Of a stretch of 36,194 nt of DNA, positions 23,362 to 31,575 are shown piece by piece. Under the pieces are notes generated by a model, which did not search any database, was not told where the DNA came from, and worked only from the letters and a program-made list of their open reading frames with translations. The stretch's first letter is position 1. Each line of letters opens with the position of its first letter. Origin of the DNA: UBA817 sp049889215 (GTDB lineage Bacteria; Margulisbacteria; Marinamargulisbacteria; UBA817); NCBI GenBank assembly GCA_049889215.1, contig JBMHDV010000011.1, positions 1 through 36,194 on the forward strand, in the 5' to 3' direction. The translations under genes were made by a program, and so were the position numbers.

Positions 23362-23940
23362 TTATGGAATGATAACAAATTTGGACTTTCCAATAAGTTT
23401 ATTTTGCTCGTCAAATAAAAATAAAAAATAGACCCCGCTCGAAACATCAAAATAGTTAAATGAAGCAGCATTTAGAGACAATTTATTACCGCCAAGCTTA
23501 CCGCCATCCATACCAGCATTTTTAAATACCGTGTAAATTTTCTGACCAAACATGTTGTATATTTCGATTCTTACATTTGCAGGTTCATTTAATCGGTAAC
23601 TTATAATTGAACCTGTACTCAGTCGAAATGGATTAGGAAAAAATAAAATCTCACCATCAACTTGTGTCGACAGATTGTCCATTAATGTGAGTCGATTATC
23701 CAATGTTAAACTTGATGATGAATTAATGTAGGGGTTAGAGTACTGACGAAACCCAACCCGAACCACATGCAAGTAATTTTCTTCACTCGATTCAATATTT
23801 GACAACTGACTTGGGGTTGGATCATCCGCTGCAGAATTAATGTAGGTGCTTATTGAATAACGCTCCAAAACAACACTCCCTATTCCAGGGCATGAAAAAA
23901 GCAAAATAATTAAATAATAAATTAAACGTTTTGAAAACAT
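23362..23940 (-). CDS. Exported protein with FlgD/type-IX-like C-terminal domain
   Basis: 192 residues. A signal peptide (IYYLIILLFSCPGIGS) is followed by a short variable region. The C-terminal 90 residues match the Ig-like domain of FlgD and of type IX sorting domains: FFPNPFRLSTGSIISYRLNEPANVRIEIYNMFGQKIYTV, then a glycine-rich loop and SSGVYFLFLFDEQNKLIGKSKFVIIP. The phrase (Y/F)PNPF followed by a-V-x-I-x-I-Y-N-x-x-G-Q is the hallmark. In Bacteroidota such domains direct cargo to the type IX machinery; elsewhere they are cell-surface modules. It stands alone: mgtE on one side and divergent tRNA-His on the other. Exact function is unknown. Confidence 0.75.
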   Translation of the reverse strand: MFSKRLIYYLIILLFSCPGIGSVVLERYSISTYINSAADDPTPSQLSNIESSEENYLHVVRVGFRQYSNPYINSSSSLTLDNRLTLMDNLSTQVDGEILFFPNPFRLSTGSIISYRLNEPANVRIEIYNMFGQKIYTVFKNAGMDGGKLGGNKLSLNAASFNYFDVSSGVYFLFLFDEQNKLIGKSKFVIIP

Positions 23941-24026
23941 CGTTATTAATATTCCCGTTTTCTTGAATAATTAAACAAAAATCGCTATTTCCATTTGCTT
24001 ATTTTTTGTGTAGTATTTGACAATAT

Positions 24027-24103
24027 GGTGAACGTAGCTCAGTTGGTAGAGCCCCGGATTGTGGTTCCGGTTGTCGTGGGTTCGAGCCCCATCGTTCACC
24101 CCA
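24027..24103 (+). tRNA. tRNA-His (GTG)
   Basis: Acceptor GTGAACG (24028-24034) pairs with CGTTCAC (24093-24099). The extra G at 24027 faces discriminator C 24100, the tRNA-His identity pair. Anticodon GTG at 24061-24063 lies in loop TTGTGGT on stem CCGGA/TCCGG. The T loop is GGTTCGAGCCC-like. The CCA end (24101-24103) is encoded. A -10-like TAGTAT (24011-24016) with upstream TTTCCA at 17 bases is a plausible promoter. Confidence 0.97.
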
Positions 24104-24116
24104 TTAAGATAAAATC

Positions 24117-24683
24117 ATGTTAATCGTAATTTCGGGCCCATCAGGGGTAGGCAAAGGCACTCTAATCACTCATCTATTGCAGCAACGCTCTGAACTTTCA
24201 CTTAGTGTTTCAGCAACAACACGCCCGCCACGTCAGGGGGAGATACATGGTAAGGATTATTTTTTTTTAACGAACCAAGATTTTGATCAAGCCATCAAAC
24301 ATGATGACTTTATCGAATGGTGTGCCGTTCATCAACACCGCTATGGTACGCTTAAACAACAAATCGAACACAAACTTAATTTATCAAAGGGCGTTATTGT
24401 TGAGATTGATGTGCAGGGAGCAAAAAAAATTAAACAATCTTATACCAATCGGCAGTATCATATTTTTATCGCCCCACCAAGTATAGATATTTTAACTCAG
24501 CGACTACAAACCCGTAACACTGAACCCGACCATATCGTTGAAAAGCGCATTAAAGAAGCAGAAAAAGAATTGAAAGAAAAAGAAAGTTACGATTTGGTTA
24601 TTGTAAATAATGAGTTGACACAAACCCACATTGAGCTCAATAATGTAATACTAAGTCTACTGACCGAAGGAGTCATTGAATGA
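24117..24683 (+). CDS. gmk: Guanylate kinase
   Basis: Phosphorylates GMP to GDP with ATP. 188 residues. P-loop GPSGVGKGT (8-16), SVSATTRPPRQGEIHGKDYFF (GMP-binding), FIEWCAVHQHRYGT, and VEIDVQGAKKIK, all in the family order. The C-terminal lid is KRIKEAEKELKEKESYDLVIVNN. The gene begins 13 bases after the tRNA-His CCA. TAAGAT lies six bases before the ATG and may give it its own leaderless transcript, though no -35 is seen. The stop overlaps rpoZ (ATGA), the common gmk-rpoZ-coaBC arrangement. Confidence 0.97.
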   Translation: MLIVISGPSGVGKGTLITHLLQQRSELSLSVSATTRPPRQGEIHGKDYFFLTNQDFDQAIKHDDFIEWCAVHQHRYGTLKQQIEHKLNLSKGVIVEIDVQGAKKIKQSYTNRQYHIFIAPPSIDILTQRLQTRNTEPDHIVEKRIKEAEKELKEKESYDLVIVNNELTQTHIELNNVILSLLTEGVIE

Positions 24684-25012
24684 GCAAATCAATACGTGAT
24701 CAAATTAATCTAGCTGAACTTTACGCAAAAGTTCCTAATCGATTTTTATTAACTGTTGCGGCGGCTAAACGAGCTCGCCAAATTGATGATGGTGCCGTTC
24801 CATTAATCGATGCATCAGTATCACACAACTTATCTTTAGACATCGCACTAATGGAAATCCAAACAGGTAAAATTGTTGTTTCTATTGAAGACGTTTCTGA
24901 AGAGGAGTCAATTCTTGACGAAATCTCAGATTATCTTGACTCAGACATCCTTGATGTTGACCCTAACGACTCTGGGCAAGATACCCCGAAAAAACGTAAA
25001 CAAACTGTTTAA
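24680..25012 (+). CDS. rpoZ: RNA polymerase omega subunit
   Basis: 110 residues. The omega core PNRFLLTVAAAKRARQIDDGAVPLID matches NRFxLVxVAAKRARQL with the usual K-R-A-R-Q. It is followed by NLSLDIALMEIQTGKI (helix that contacts the beta' subunit). The C-terminal 40 residues are acidic (SEEESILDEISDYLDSDILDVDPND) and then end KKRKQTV. It sits between gmk and coaBC, the classical neighbourhood. Omega stabilises beta' and assists assembly. Confidence 0.93.
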   Translation: MSKSIRDQINLAELYAKVPNRFLLTVAAAKRARQIDDGAVPLIDASVSHNLSLDIALMEIQTGKIVVSIEDVSEEESILDEISDYLDSDILDVDPNDSGQDTPKKRKQTV

Positions 25013-25021
25013 CGCTTCGTT

Positions 25022-26185
25022 ATGAGCTCATCATCAGCCATCCTATTTGGGATATGCGGCAGCATTTCTGCATATAAATCACTGGATGTCATTCGTTTAT
25101 TAAAAAAATCAAATACTCATATCACGCCAATCTTATCGGCAAGCGCGCCAAAATTCGTAACGCCATGGTCCGTTGAGACTTTGGCAGAGAATGAGTTATT
25201 ATCCAATGATGTTGAAAATGGCAAAATCGTTCATCTTGAAGCATTAAAAGAAAAGGCACTTTTCGCTATTTGCCCAGCATCCGCAAATACGATTGCCAAA
25301 CTTGCTGCGGGCATTGCTGATGACATGCTTTCAGCATCGTTTTTAAGCTACACTGGAAAACGCATTCTCTTTCCAGCCATGCATACAGAAATGTATGAAA
25401 ACTCAATCACTAAAAGTAATATTGAGGCTTTAAAAAAACAAGGGGTCGTTGTAATAACACCAGATCAAGGCGATCTTGCTTGCGGGGATATGGGTGTTGG
25501 ACGACTTCCCCACCCTGAATGTATTGCTCAGGTGATTAACGCCCATTGTCAGCATCCATCACTGTCATTGCAAAACACACATGTGGTAATTACAGCTGGC
25601 GGCACCAGCGAAGCCATTGATCCCGTTCGCTCAATTACCAATCATGCCTCAGGTTTATCTGGGCATGCACTTGCAAATATTGCCTATGGATTCGGAGCTA
25701 AAGTAACACTTATTCGTACGATAAGCCACCCTGTTTTCTCTGGTGTTTCATGCATTGATGTCACATCAGCTGCGGAGCTATCCTCTGCGTTGATGAGCGT
25801 TCAATCAGACACTGACATTTTATTTATGAATGCTGCGGTATCTGACTTTACCACCCAACAAGCAGTAACAAAACAAGCACGGACAAACCACATGAAACTT
25901 GAATTAACGCCGACAGAAGACATTCTAAAAGCCTTTAATTTATCAAAACCCAGTCACTGCATTAGTGTTGGATACTGCCTTAGTGATGCCAGTGATATCG
26001 TCCCAATTGCTAACGAAAAATTGAAGAAGAAACAATGTGACTTTATAATTGCAAATACGCCGAATAATTTTGGGCAGCCCTTTCGATCCATTGCTGTAAT
26101 TGATGCATCGTTGAATCATACAAACATCTCTGGCTCATTGAGTGAAATTAGCTCTGAACTCCTTCATCTCATCCTGAATCATTAA
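25022..26185 (+). CDS. coaBC: Bifunctional phosphopantothenoylcysteine decarboxylase/synthase
   Basis: Coenzyme A synthesis: CoaB joins cysteine to phosphopantothenate and CoaC decarboxylates the product. The FMN domain shows FGICGSISAYKSLDVIRLLKK, catalytic His in KIVHLEAL, ICPASANTIAKLAAGIADD and LACGDMGVGRL (active-site Cys). The CoaB half shows VVITAGGTSEAIDPVRSITNHASGLSGHALA and MNAAVSDF. The region equivalent to the E. coli KIKK segment reads ARTNHMKLEL, so one CoaB lysine may be displaced. 387 residues, close to normal. It follows rpoZ by 9 bases in the same unit. Confidence 0.95.
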   Translation: MSSSSAILFGICGSISAYKSLDVIRLLKKSNTHITPILSASAPKFVTPWSVETLAENELLSNDVENGKIVHLEALKEKALFAICPASANTIAKLAAGIADDMLSASFLSYTGKRILFPAMHTEMYENSITKSNIEALKKQGVVVITPDQGDLACGDMGVGRLPHPECIAQVINAHCQHPSLSLQNTHVVITAGGTSEAIDPVRSITNHASGLSGHALANIAYGFGAKVTLIRTISHPVFSGVSCIDVTSAAELSSALMSVQSDTDILFMNAAVSDFTTQQAVTKQARTNHMKLELTPTEDILKAFNLSKPSHCISVGYCLSDASDIVPIANEKLKKKQCDFIIANTPNNFGQPFRSIAVIDASLNHTNISGSLSEISSELLHLILNH

Positions 26186-26191
26186 GCTCAC

Positions 26192-26220
26192 TTGCATGCA
26201 CGCTTTATACTCATTACAAT
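26192..26220 (+). promoter_or_regulatory. htpG promoter
   Basis: TTGCAT (26192-26197), a 17-base spacer and TACAAT (26215-26220). The start is expected near 26227, giving a leader of about 22 bases that includes GGAGG (26240-26244) before ATG 26249. No CIRCE-type inverted repeat is seen. Confidence 0.7.
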
Positions 26221-26248
26221 AATGAGATAAATGATTAGTGGAGGACAT

Positions 26249-28081
26249 ATGTCAAAAACAAAACAAACCGGTCAATTATCAATTAATACAACCAATATTT
26301 TACCTATCATTAAAAAATGGCTGTATTCAGACCATGACATTTTTATTCGAGAATTGGTATCGAATGCATGTGATGCAATTACAAAACGATCCAAACTCAG
26401 TAACTTACAAGATGATGTTTCTTTTGATGAAGCACCTGAAATCTCTGTCACCATAGATAAAGATAAAAAAACAATCACCATTTCTGATAATGGTATTGGA
26501 ATGACTCAAGATGAAGTTGGAAAATACATTTCAGAAATTGCATTTTCTGGGGCTGAAGACTTTGTTAAAAAGTATGAATCTGAAGAAAAAGATGCCGGAA
26601 TTATTGGGCATTTTGGCCTAGGGTTTTATTCATCTTTTATGGTAGCAAGCACGGTTGAAATTCAAACCTTATCTTGTTTACCAGATGCAACACCTGTGTA
26701 TTGGCGATGTGATGGGGATACCGACTACACAACCGATAAAGGAACACGAAAAACAGTTGGTACCGATATTATTTTAACCATTAGCGAGGATAGTGAATCA
26801 TTTTTAGATGAAACTACGCTTGAAAACTTATTAAAAAAATATGCAAACTTTTTGCCAGTAACCATTAACTTAAACGAGAAAAAAGCCATCACCAATGGCC
26901 AACCATTATGGGATAAATCGCCACAAGATGTGACAGATGAAGAATACAAAGAATTTTATCAAGCTTTATTCCCGTTTGCTGGGGAACCATTATTTTGGAT
27001 TCACTTAAATGTAGATTACCCATTTAATTTAAAAGGAATTATTTATTTTCCAAAATTAATGCATGAATTGGACACATCCAAAAGCCGAATTCAACTCTTC
27101 TGCCAAAACGTTTTTGTATCTGACAACGTTAATAATATCTTACCTGAATTCCTAACCTTATTGCAGGGCGCTATTGATTGCCCAGAGCTGCCATTGAATG
27201 TATCTCGCTCAGCGCTTCAAAATGACCCATATGTACAAAAGATCTCTAACCATATTGTAAAGAAAGTTGGTGATGAACTTACCAAACGCTTTAAAAATGA
27301 CTTGGACGGATTCAAAAAGGACTGGGTTGATATTCACCCTTTTATTAAGTTTGGCATGATGAACAATGATACGTTTTACAAGAAAACTGAAACCATTGTA
27401 CTGCTTAAAGATGCCGTTGATTCCATGGCTGTATTTTCAGACGTTATTACAGCTGCAAAAGCTGACCACAATGGCAAAGTGGTTTATGCGCAATCCAAAA
27501 ATCAAGTGGTTGCTCATCAGGATTTTTTTACAGAAAAAAAGATCCCTGTTTTTATATTAGATTCTGTTATTGATCAACATTTTGTCCAGTTTATCGAGTC
27601 AAAAAATGATGGAATTTCTTTCTTGTCCATTGATAATGCCATTAAGGAATTTGCCGAATCATCCAGCGAGGAAATTGTTGATGCAGACACAAATAAAAAA
27701 CCCTCTGAAGTACTCCCGGATATCTTTAAAACGGCATTGAATGATGACAATATTACATTTGAATCGAAACCGATGGATGTTTCGTCACCAGCCGTAATTT
27801 ATGAGGATGAAATGATGAAACGATTTTCGCAAATGAATCAATTCATGAAGCAAGGTATGCCTGACCTGCCAAAAAAGTATACGTGCATTTTAAATAGTGG
27901 ATCATCACTATTAAAAGAATTAATCGAACTAAATAAAGCTGGAAAAACAGACGAGGTTTCAACTGTTTGCCAGCAAGTGGTTGATCTTGCCGTTATGTCG
28001 AACCAACCTCTCGAAGGGGATCGATTGCAACAATTTTTAAAGCGATCTTTTGATTTATTGAACAATAACTTTTCATCTTAA
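26249..28081 (+). CDS. htpG: Bacterial Hsp90 chaperone
   Basis: ATP-dependent chaperone. 610 residues from ATG 26249, preferred over the in-frame ATG 26231 because GGAGG lies five bases before it and the protein then starts MSKTKQTGQLSINTTNILPI. Motifs are IFIRELVSNACDAITK (ATP site with catalytic Glu and Asn), ISDNGIGMTQDEV, IGHFGLGFYSSFMVA, FWIHLNVDYPFNLKGIIYFPK, and CPELPLNVSRSALQNDPYV. The middle and C-terminal dimer domains are complete. trpD follows after 8 bases, so the two are probably co-transcribed. Confidence 0.96.
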   Translation: MSKTKQTGQLSINTTNILPIIKKWLYSDHDIFIRELVSNACDAITKRSKLSNLQDDVSFDEAPEISVTIDKDKKTITISDNGIGMTQDEVGKYISEIAFSGAEDFVKKYESEEKDAGIIGHFGLGFYSSFMVASTVEIQTLSCLPDATPVYWRCDGDTDYTTDKGTRKTVGTDIILTISEDSESFLDETTLENLLKKYANFLPVTINLNEKKAITNGQPLWDKSPQDVTDEEYKEFYQALFPFAGEPLFWIHLNVDYPFNLKGIIYFPKLMHELDTSKSRIQLFCQNVFVSDNVNNILPEFLTLLQGAIDCPELPLNVSRSALQNDPYVQKISNHIVKKVGDELTKRFKNDLDGFKKDWVDIHPFIKFGMMNNDTFYKKTETIVLLKDAVDSMAVFSDVITAAKADHNGKVVYAQSKNQVVAHQDFFTEKKIPVFILDSVIDQHFVQFIESKNDGISFLSIDNAIKEFAESSSEEIVDADTNKKPSEVLPDIFKTALNDDNITFESKPMDVSSPAVIYEDEMMKRFSQMNQFMKQGMPDLPKKYTCILNSGSSLLKELIELNKAGKTDEVSTVCQQVVDLAVMSNQPLEGDRLQQFLKRSFDLLNNNFSS

Positions 28082-28089
28082 CTCAACGA

Positions 28090-29100
28090 ATGACAACTGT
28101 TCAAAACGCAATCATTGAGTTAGATCAGCAGCAACGCTTAACCCGTGTTGCTGCTGAACGTGTTGCTACAACGCTGCTTGATGGCACATCATCAGATGAT
28201 GAAATTCGAAACCTACTTGTTGGTTTAGCCAGTGGTAACGGCGAGACATGCGATGAAATCATTGGGTTTATTCATGCCATGAGACAACATATGGTTCCGT
28301 TATCATTCAAACAAACGCCCCTGATTGACCTTTGTGGAACTGGTGGAAGCTTGGCCAATCGATTCAATGTCTCAACCTGTGTTGCTTTGGTATTGGGGCA
28401 ATTGGGTTTTCATGTCGCCAAACATGGCAATAGAGGCTCAAAACGCCCAAATGGAAGCTTTGACTTTCTGGAGTCACTCGGTATTAATATCGATTTATCG
28501 CAAGAAGACCATCAAGCACGTCTTGATGAATGGGGCTGCACCTTTATTTTTGCACGACATCATCACCCAGCCGTTCGGCATGTTGCAAATGCAAGAAAAC
28601 AATTAACACATCCTAGCATCTTTAATTATATTGGCCCCTTTTGCAATCCAGCATCCCCAAGTGTTCAACTTATTGGAGCTGCATCACACGCATTGGCTGA
28701 TCGACTTTTTGAGGTTGCAAAAGAACTCGATTATTCAAGCATTGGTATCATTAGCAGTGATATTGGCCTTGATGAATGTTCAACCGTTGGAACATCGCGA
28801 CTTTTAATTGTTAGAAATGGACAAACGTCAACACATAGCATTGATCCAATTGCGCTTGGAATCCGTCATGAACTTAGTGATATTTCAGTAAGTGATTCAG
28901 CGCTCGCCGAAGATAATGCGCGATTATTTAAAGCAATTATCCAGCAACAGACAGACAATCATCCACTCATTGACTTAATTTGCTTAAATGCAGCAGTTGT
29001 CATGCATGTTACTAATGAGAGTATTCCAATTTCAGATGCTATTCAGCAAGCAAAATCAGTATTTCGAAACGGATCACTTCAATCAATTATTTCGAATTAA
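28090..29100 (+). CDS. trpD: TrpD-type phosphoribosyltransferase (anthranilate phosphoribosyltransferase)
   Basis: 336 residues. LIDLCGTGGSLANRFNVSTCVALVLG is the PRPP site (usually GTGGD, here GTGGS). HVAKHGNRGSKRPNGSFDFLESLGINIDLS follows, then HPAVRHVANARKQLTHPSIFNYIGPFCNPA and GLDECSTVGTSRLLIV (DE metal ligands). This matches anthranilate phosphoribosyltransferase throughout. The Asp-to-Ser change in GTGGD and the absence of other tryptophan genes leave room for a paralogue of related function. Downstream of htpG in the same unit. Its stop shares TTAA with the convergent tautomerase gene. Confidence 0.8.
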   Translation: MTTVQNAIIELDQQQRLTRVAAERVATTLLDGTSSDDEIRNLLVGLASGNGETCDEIIGFIHAMRQHMVPLSFKQTPLIDLCGTGGSLANRFNVSTCVALVLGQLGFHVAKHGNRGSKRPNGSFDFLESLGINIDLSQEDHQARLDEWGCTFIFARHHHPAVRHVANARKQLTHPSIFNYIGPFCNPASPSVQLIGAASHALADRLFEVAKELDYSSIGIISSDIGLDECSTVGTSRLLIVRNGQTSTHSIDPIALGIRHELSDISVSDSALAEDNARLFKAIIQQQTDNHPLIDLICLNAAVVMHVTNESIPISDAIQQAKSVFRNGSLQSIISN

Positions 29101-29279
29101 GATTCAAGTAATTCACCATTTTTTGCCCATGAATTTCGTGGGATTTCGGTGAATGTTACGTATGTTGCAGAAAAGGGTTTATCGGCATGCGCCTTTAACG
29201 ATGAAGCAACATCGTGAGCAATTGCATTTTTTTGCTCAACACTTAATTCTCCGGCAACTTTGATATCAACATATGGCAT
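29097..29279 (-). CDS. 4-oxalocrotonate tautomerase family protein
   Basis: A 60-residue protein starting MPYVDIKVAGELSVEQKN; Pro2 becomes the catalytic amino-terminal proline after Met removal. The C-terminal half YVTFTEIPRNSWAKNGELL is typical (E-x-x-x-x-N-W-x-x-x-G). Such small enzymes form hexamers and tautomerise keto-enol substrates, but the substrate here is unknown. AGGAG ribosome binding site before ATG 29279. It follows the rfbD-like gene by 11 bases. Confidence 0.85.
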   Translation of the reverse strand: MPYVDIKVAGELSVEQKNAIAHDVASSLKAHADKPFSATYVTFTEIPRNSWAKNGELLES

Positions 29280-29290
29280 ATTTTTTTCTC

Positions 29291-30145
29291 CTAAATATAT
29301 TCTTTTTTAACTAAATAATCGTCCACTGCCTGCTTCCAGTTTGGTGGTGTATACAAATCCGTGTAAATCCACTTTGCAATATTTAACTTGCTATTTAATG
29401 GGCGCTTTGCTTTTGTTTTGTATTCTGAGGATGCTAATGGCAAAATCGGAACCTTAATCTTTAAGCGCTGCAAAAAATAACTCGCAAACTCATACCAAGA
29501 TGTGGTGTTTAATGTGCGAAAGTGATACACCCCATATGCTGGCATGTTATGAATTAAGTTGACTACAGCTTTGGCAACAACCTCGGCGGATGTGGGTGAT
29601 CCGACTTGATCAAATATAATATTAACTTCATCAGATGTTTTCGCTTTTTTAATAATTGCATCAACGAAATTTGGTTGATGAACACCATACACCCATTGAA
29701 TTCTGATAATATAGTGCTTTGCCAATCGTTTTTGAATCATTGCTTCACCAAGCAATTTTGATTCACCATACGCATTAATTGGAGCAACAACATCTTCTTC
29801 GTCATATGCACCTTCTTTTTTCCCATTAAACACATAATCTGTAGAAAAATGAATTAAAGTAGCATTGATTCGGTCGCAATGCTCTGCGATTTGTTTTAAA
29901 GCATGGCCATTCACTTGATTGGCAAGATGTATGTTATCTTCGGCATCATCCACAGCTGTATATGCCGCTGCATTAATCACAATGGTTGGCTCATGGGTAT
30001 TAAACGCCTTAGACAGCGCCGTCTCCGATGTAATATCACAATCTTTGTGGGATAAAAATACAAGCGAGTCTGGTGACAGTTCAGGCAACCATTGCTTTAG
30101 TTCACTGGCAACCAACCCTGATGAACCAAAGCATAAAATCTTCAT
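29291..30145 (-). CDS. rfbD: dTDP-4-dehydrorhamnose reductase family protein
   Basis: NAD(P)-binding short-chain reductase, 284 residues. It starts ILCFGSSGLVASELKQWL (the usual GxxGxxG reads G-S-S-G-L-V-A). Then INAAAYTAVDDAEDN, HFSTDYVFNGKKEGAYDEEDVVAPINAYGESKLLGE (catalytic STDYVF and YxxxK), RIQWVYG and VGSPTSAEVVA, all in RfbD order. RfbD makes dTDP-L-rhamnose, but no RfbA/B/C is here, so a related sugar reduction is possible. Its ATG overlaps the TGA of the phosphohexomutase gene, suggesting surface polysaccharide synthesis as a joint role. Confidence 0.85.
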   Translation of the reverse strand: MKILCFGSSGLVASELKQWLPELSPDSLVFLSHKDCDITSETALSKAFNTHEPTIVINAAAYTAVDDAEDNIHLANQVNGHALKQIAEHCDRINATLIHFSTDYVFNGKKEGAYDEEDVVAPINAYGESKLLGEAMIQKRLAKHYIIRIQWVYGVHQPNFVDAIIKKAKTSDEVNIIFDQVGSPTSAEVVAKAVVNLIHNMPAYGVYHFRTLNTTSWYEFASYFLQRLKIKVPILPLASSEYKTKAKRPLNSKLNIAKWIYTDLYTPPNWKQAVDDYLVKKEYI

Positions 30146-31482
30146 ATGGATTTAACTTTATCAACCAATTCGGTTGCAACCGCCACGGTTGGGCCTTCTG
30201 CAAAGATTCGTACAATGGGCTCAGTGTTGGACGGCCTTAGGTGCACCCAAGATGACTCAAAGCTAATTTTTATTCCGTCTTCACAATTGATTTCCTCACC
30301 ATCAAAAAATGCTTTTACTCGAGCTACTTTTTCATCAACCAATGCCCGTGATTCCAATGGCTGCTTTTCTCTGACCATTAAATACTCTGGATAGTCCGCA
30401 ATAATCTCACTGACTGAACGTCGAGCTGTACTTAGGTGAAGTAGGGCCAAGCAAATACCGGTTAAACTATCACGCCCCCACCCGACCTTGGGTAAAATTA
30501 CGCCCCCATTTCCTTCGCCGCCAATAATTGCATTGATGGCCTTCATCTTTGCAGTTACGTTTGGCTCACCGATGCGAGTGTAATGAATATTTGCATTGTA
30601 CTTATTTGTAATGTACTCAATAACTTTGGATGTGGATAAATTAACCACCACATCTTCATTATCTTCAGCGCAATGAGATAAGAAATAATCCATGCAAAAT
30701 GCCAATGAATAATCTTCTCCAATAAACCGACCATTTTCATCAACAATGACCAAGCGATCGGCATCTGGATCTTGAGCAAAACCAATATCATAGTCACCGT
30801 CTGCCACTGCTGCCTGCAGGTCTGTTAGGTGATCTTTAGTTGGCTCTGGAGGGTGAGAAAACTCACCATCAGCACCGTTAAACAAGTAGTCCACCGTTAC
30901 ATTTAAGCGTTTAAATAATGCCAGGTCAGCCGGGTATCCTGCACCATGATTAACATCAATTAATACCTTTAACGGCTGAATATCTGCTAAAGGCAGTACT
31001 GATGAAATAATATCAACATGAGTATCCAAGGCTGCCGGATCTTCAACTCGCACACCTTGCTGATCCCATGCAACCAACGGCGCCAATTTTTGGTTTGTAT
31101 ACCCATTAAAAAACTGATCATAGGAGTCTTTTGACAAAAACGCCCCCGATCCATCAATAATTTTAACGCCATTCCAAATCACTGGGTTATGGGAGGCTGT
31201 GATGGCAAACCCACCCGCTGCAGCATGATGTCTGACCATTTGCTGAACTGTAGGGGTTGGCACCTTGCCAATGTAAATAACATCTCGTCCACAAAGCTGA
31301 CAAATTGAGCTAACCAATTGACTAATTGCAGAATGGCTTGTTCGCGTGTCACCACCAATAACAATTTTTCCTTCAGGCAACCATGCCAAGTATGCTCGGA
31401 CAAATGTTGAAATTAGTTCCGGGCTTAAATGCTCACCGACAACGCCTCTTAAACCGGATGATGAAATCATTAATTTTGACAT
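30142..31482 (-). CDS. Phosphoglucosamine/phosphomannomutase family enzyme
   Basis: Interconverts hexose 6- and 1-phosphates. 446 residues from ATG 31482, chosen because GGAG lies just before it and the protein starts MSKLMISSSGLRGVVG; a longer frame begins at 31494. Motifs are FAITASHNPVIWNGVKI (phosphoserine loop), QDPDADRLVIVD (metal loop), GGEGNGGVILP (sugar loop) and LRPSNTEPIVRIFAEG (phosphate loop). The GEGNGG loop is the archaeal-type GlmM/PMM form rather than the GEQSGH of bacterial GlmM. Which sugar is used cannot be read. First gene of the unit with the rfbD-like reductase. Confidence 0.88.
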   Translation of the reverse strand: MSKLMISSSGLRGVVGEHLSPELISTFVRAYLAWLPEGKIVIGGDTRTSHSAISQLVSSICQLCGRDVIYIGKVPTPTVQQMVRHHAAAGGFAITASHNPVIWNGVKIIDGSGAFLSKDSYDQFFNGYTNQKLAPLVAWDQQGVRVEDPAALDTHVDIISSVLPLADIQPLKVLIDVNHGAGYPADLALFKRLNVTVDYLFNGADGEFSHPPEPTKDHLTDLQAAVADGDYDIGFAQDPDADRLVIVDENGRFIGEDYSLAFCMDYFLSHCAEDNEDVVVNLSTSKVIEYITNKYNANIHYTRIGEPNVTAKMKAINAIIGGEGNGGVILPKVGWGRDSLTGICLALLHLSTARRSVSEIIADYPEYLMVREKQPLESRALVDEKVARVKAFFDGEEINCEDGIKISFESSWVHLRPSNTEPIVRIFAEGPTVAVATELVDKVKSI

Positions 31483-31540
31483 ATTATTCTCCATGAATTT
31501 TTAATAATTTTAGCATTTTAATGTCGGCTTAAAAACCCTG

Positions 31541-31569
31541 TTCAATCAATTACTAGGAAAGTGTATACT
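31541..31569 (+). promoter_or_regulatory. plsC promoter, predicted leaderless
   Basis: TTCAAT (31541-31546), a 17-base spacer and TATACT (31564-31569). ATG 31576 begins after exactly six more bases. No ribosome binding site is present. Confidence 0.65.
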
Positions 31570-31575
31570 ATATTG

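Noticed and set aside
26231..26248. Upstream ATG 26231 as the htpG start
   Set aside because: It adds six residues not typical of the family and lies before the GGAGG that serves ATG 26249.
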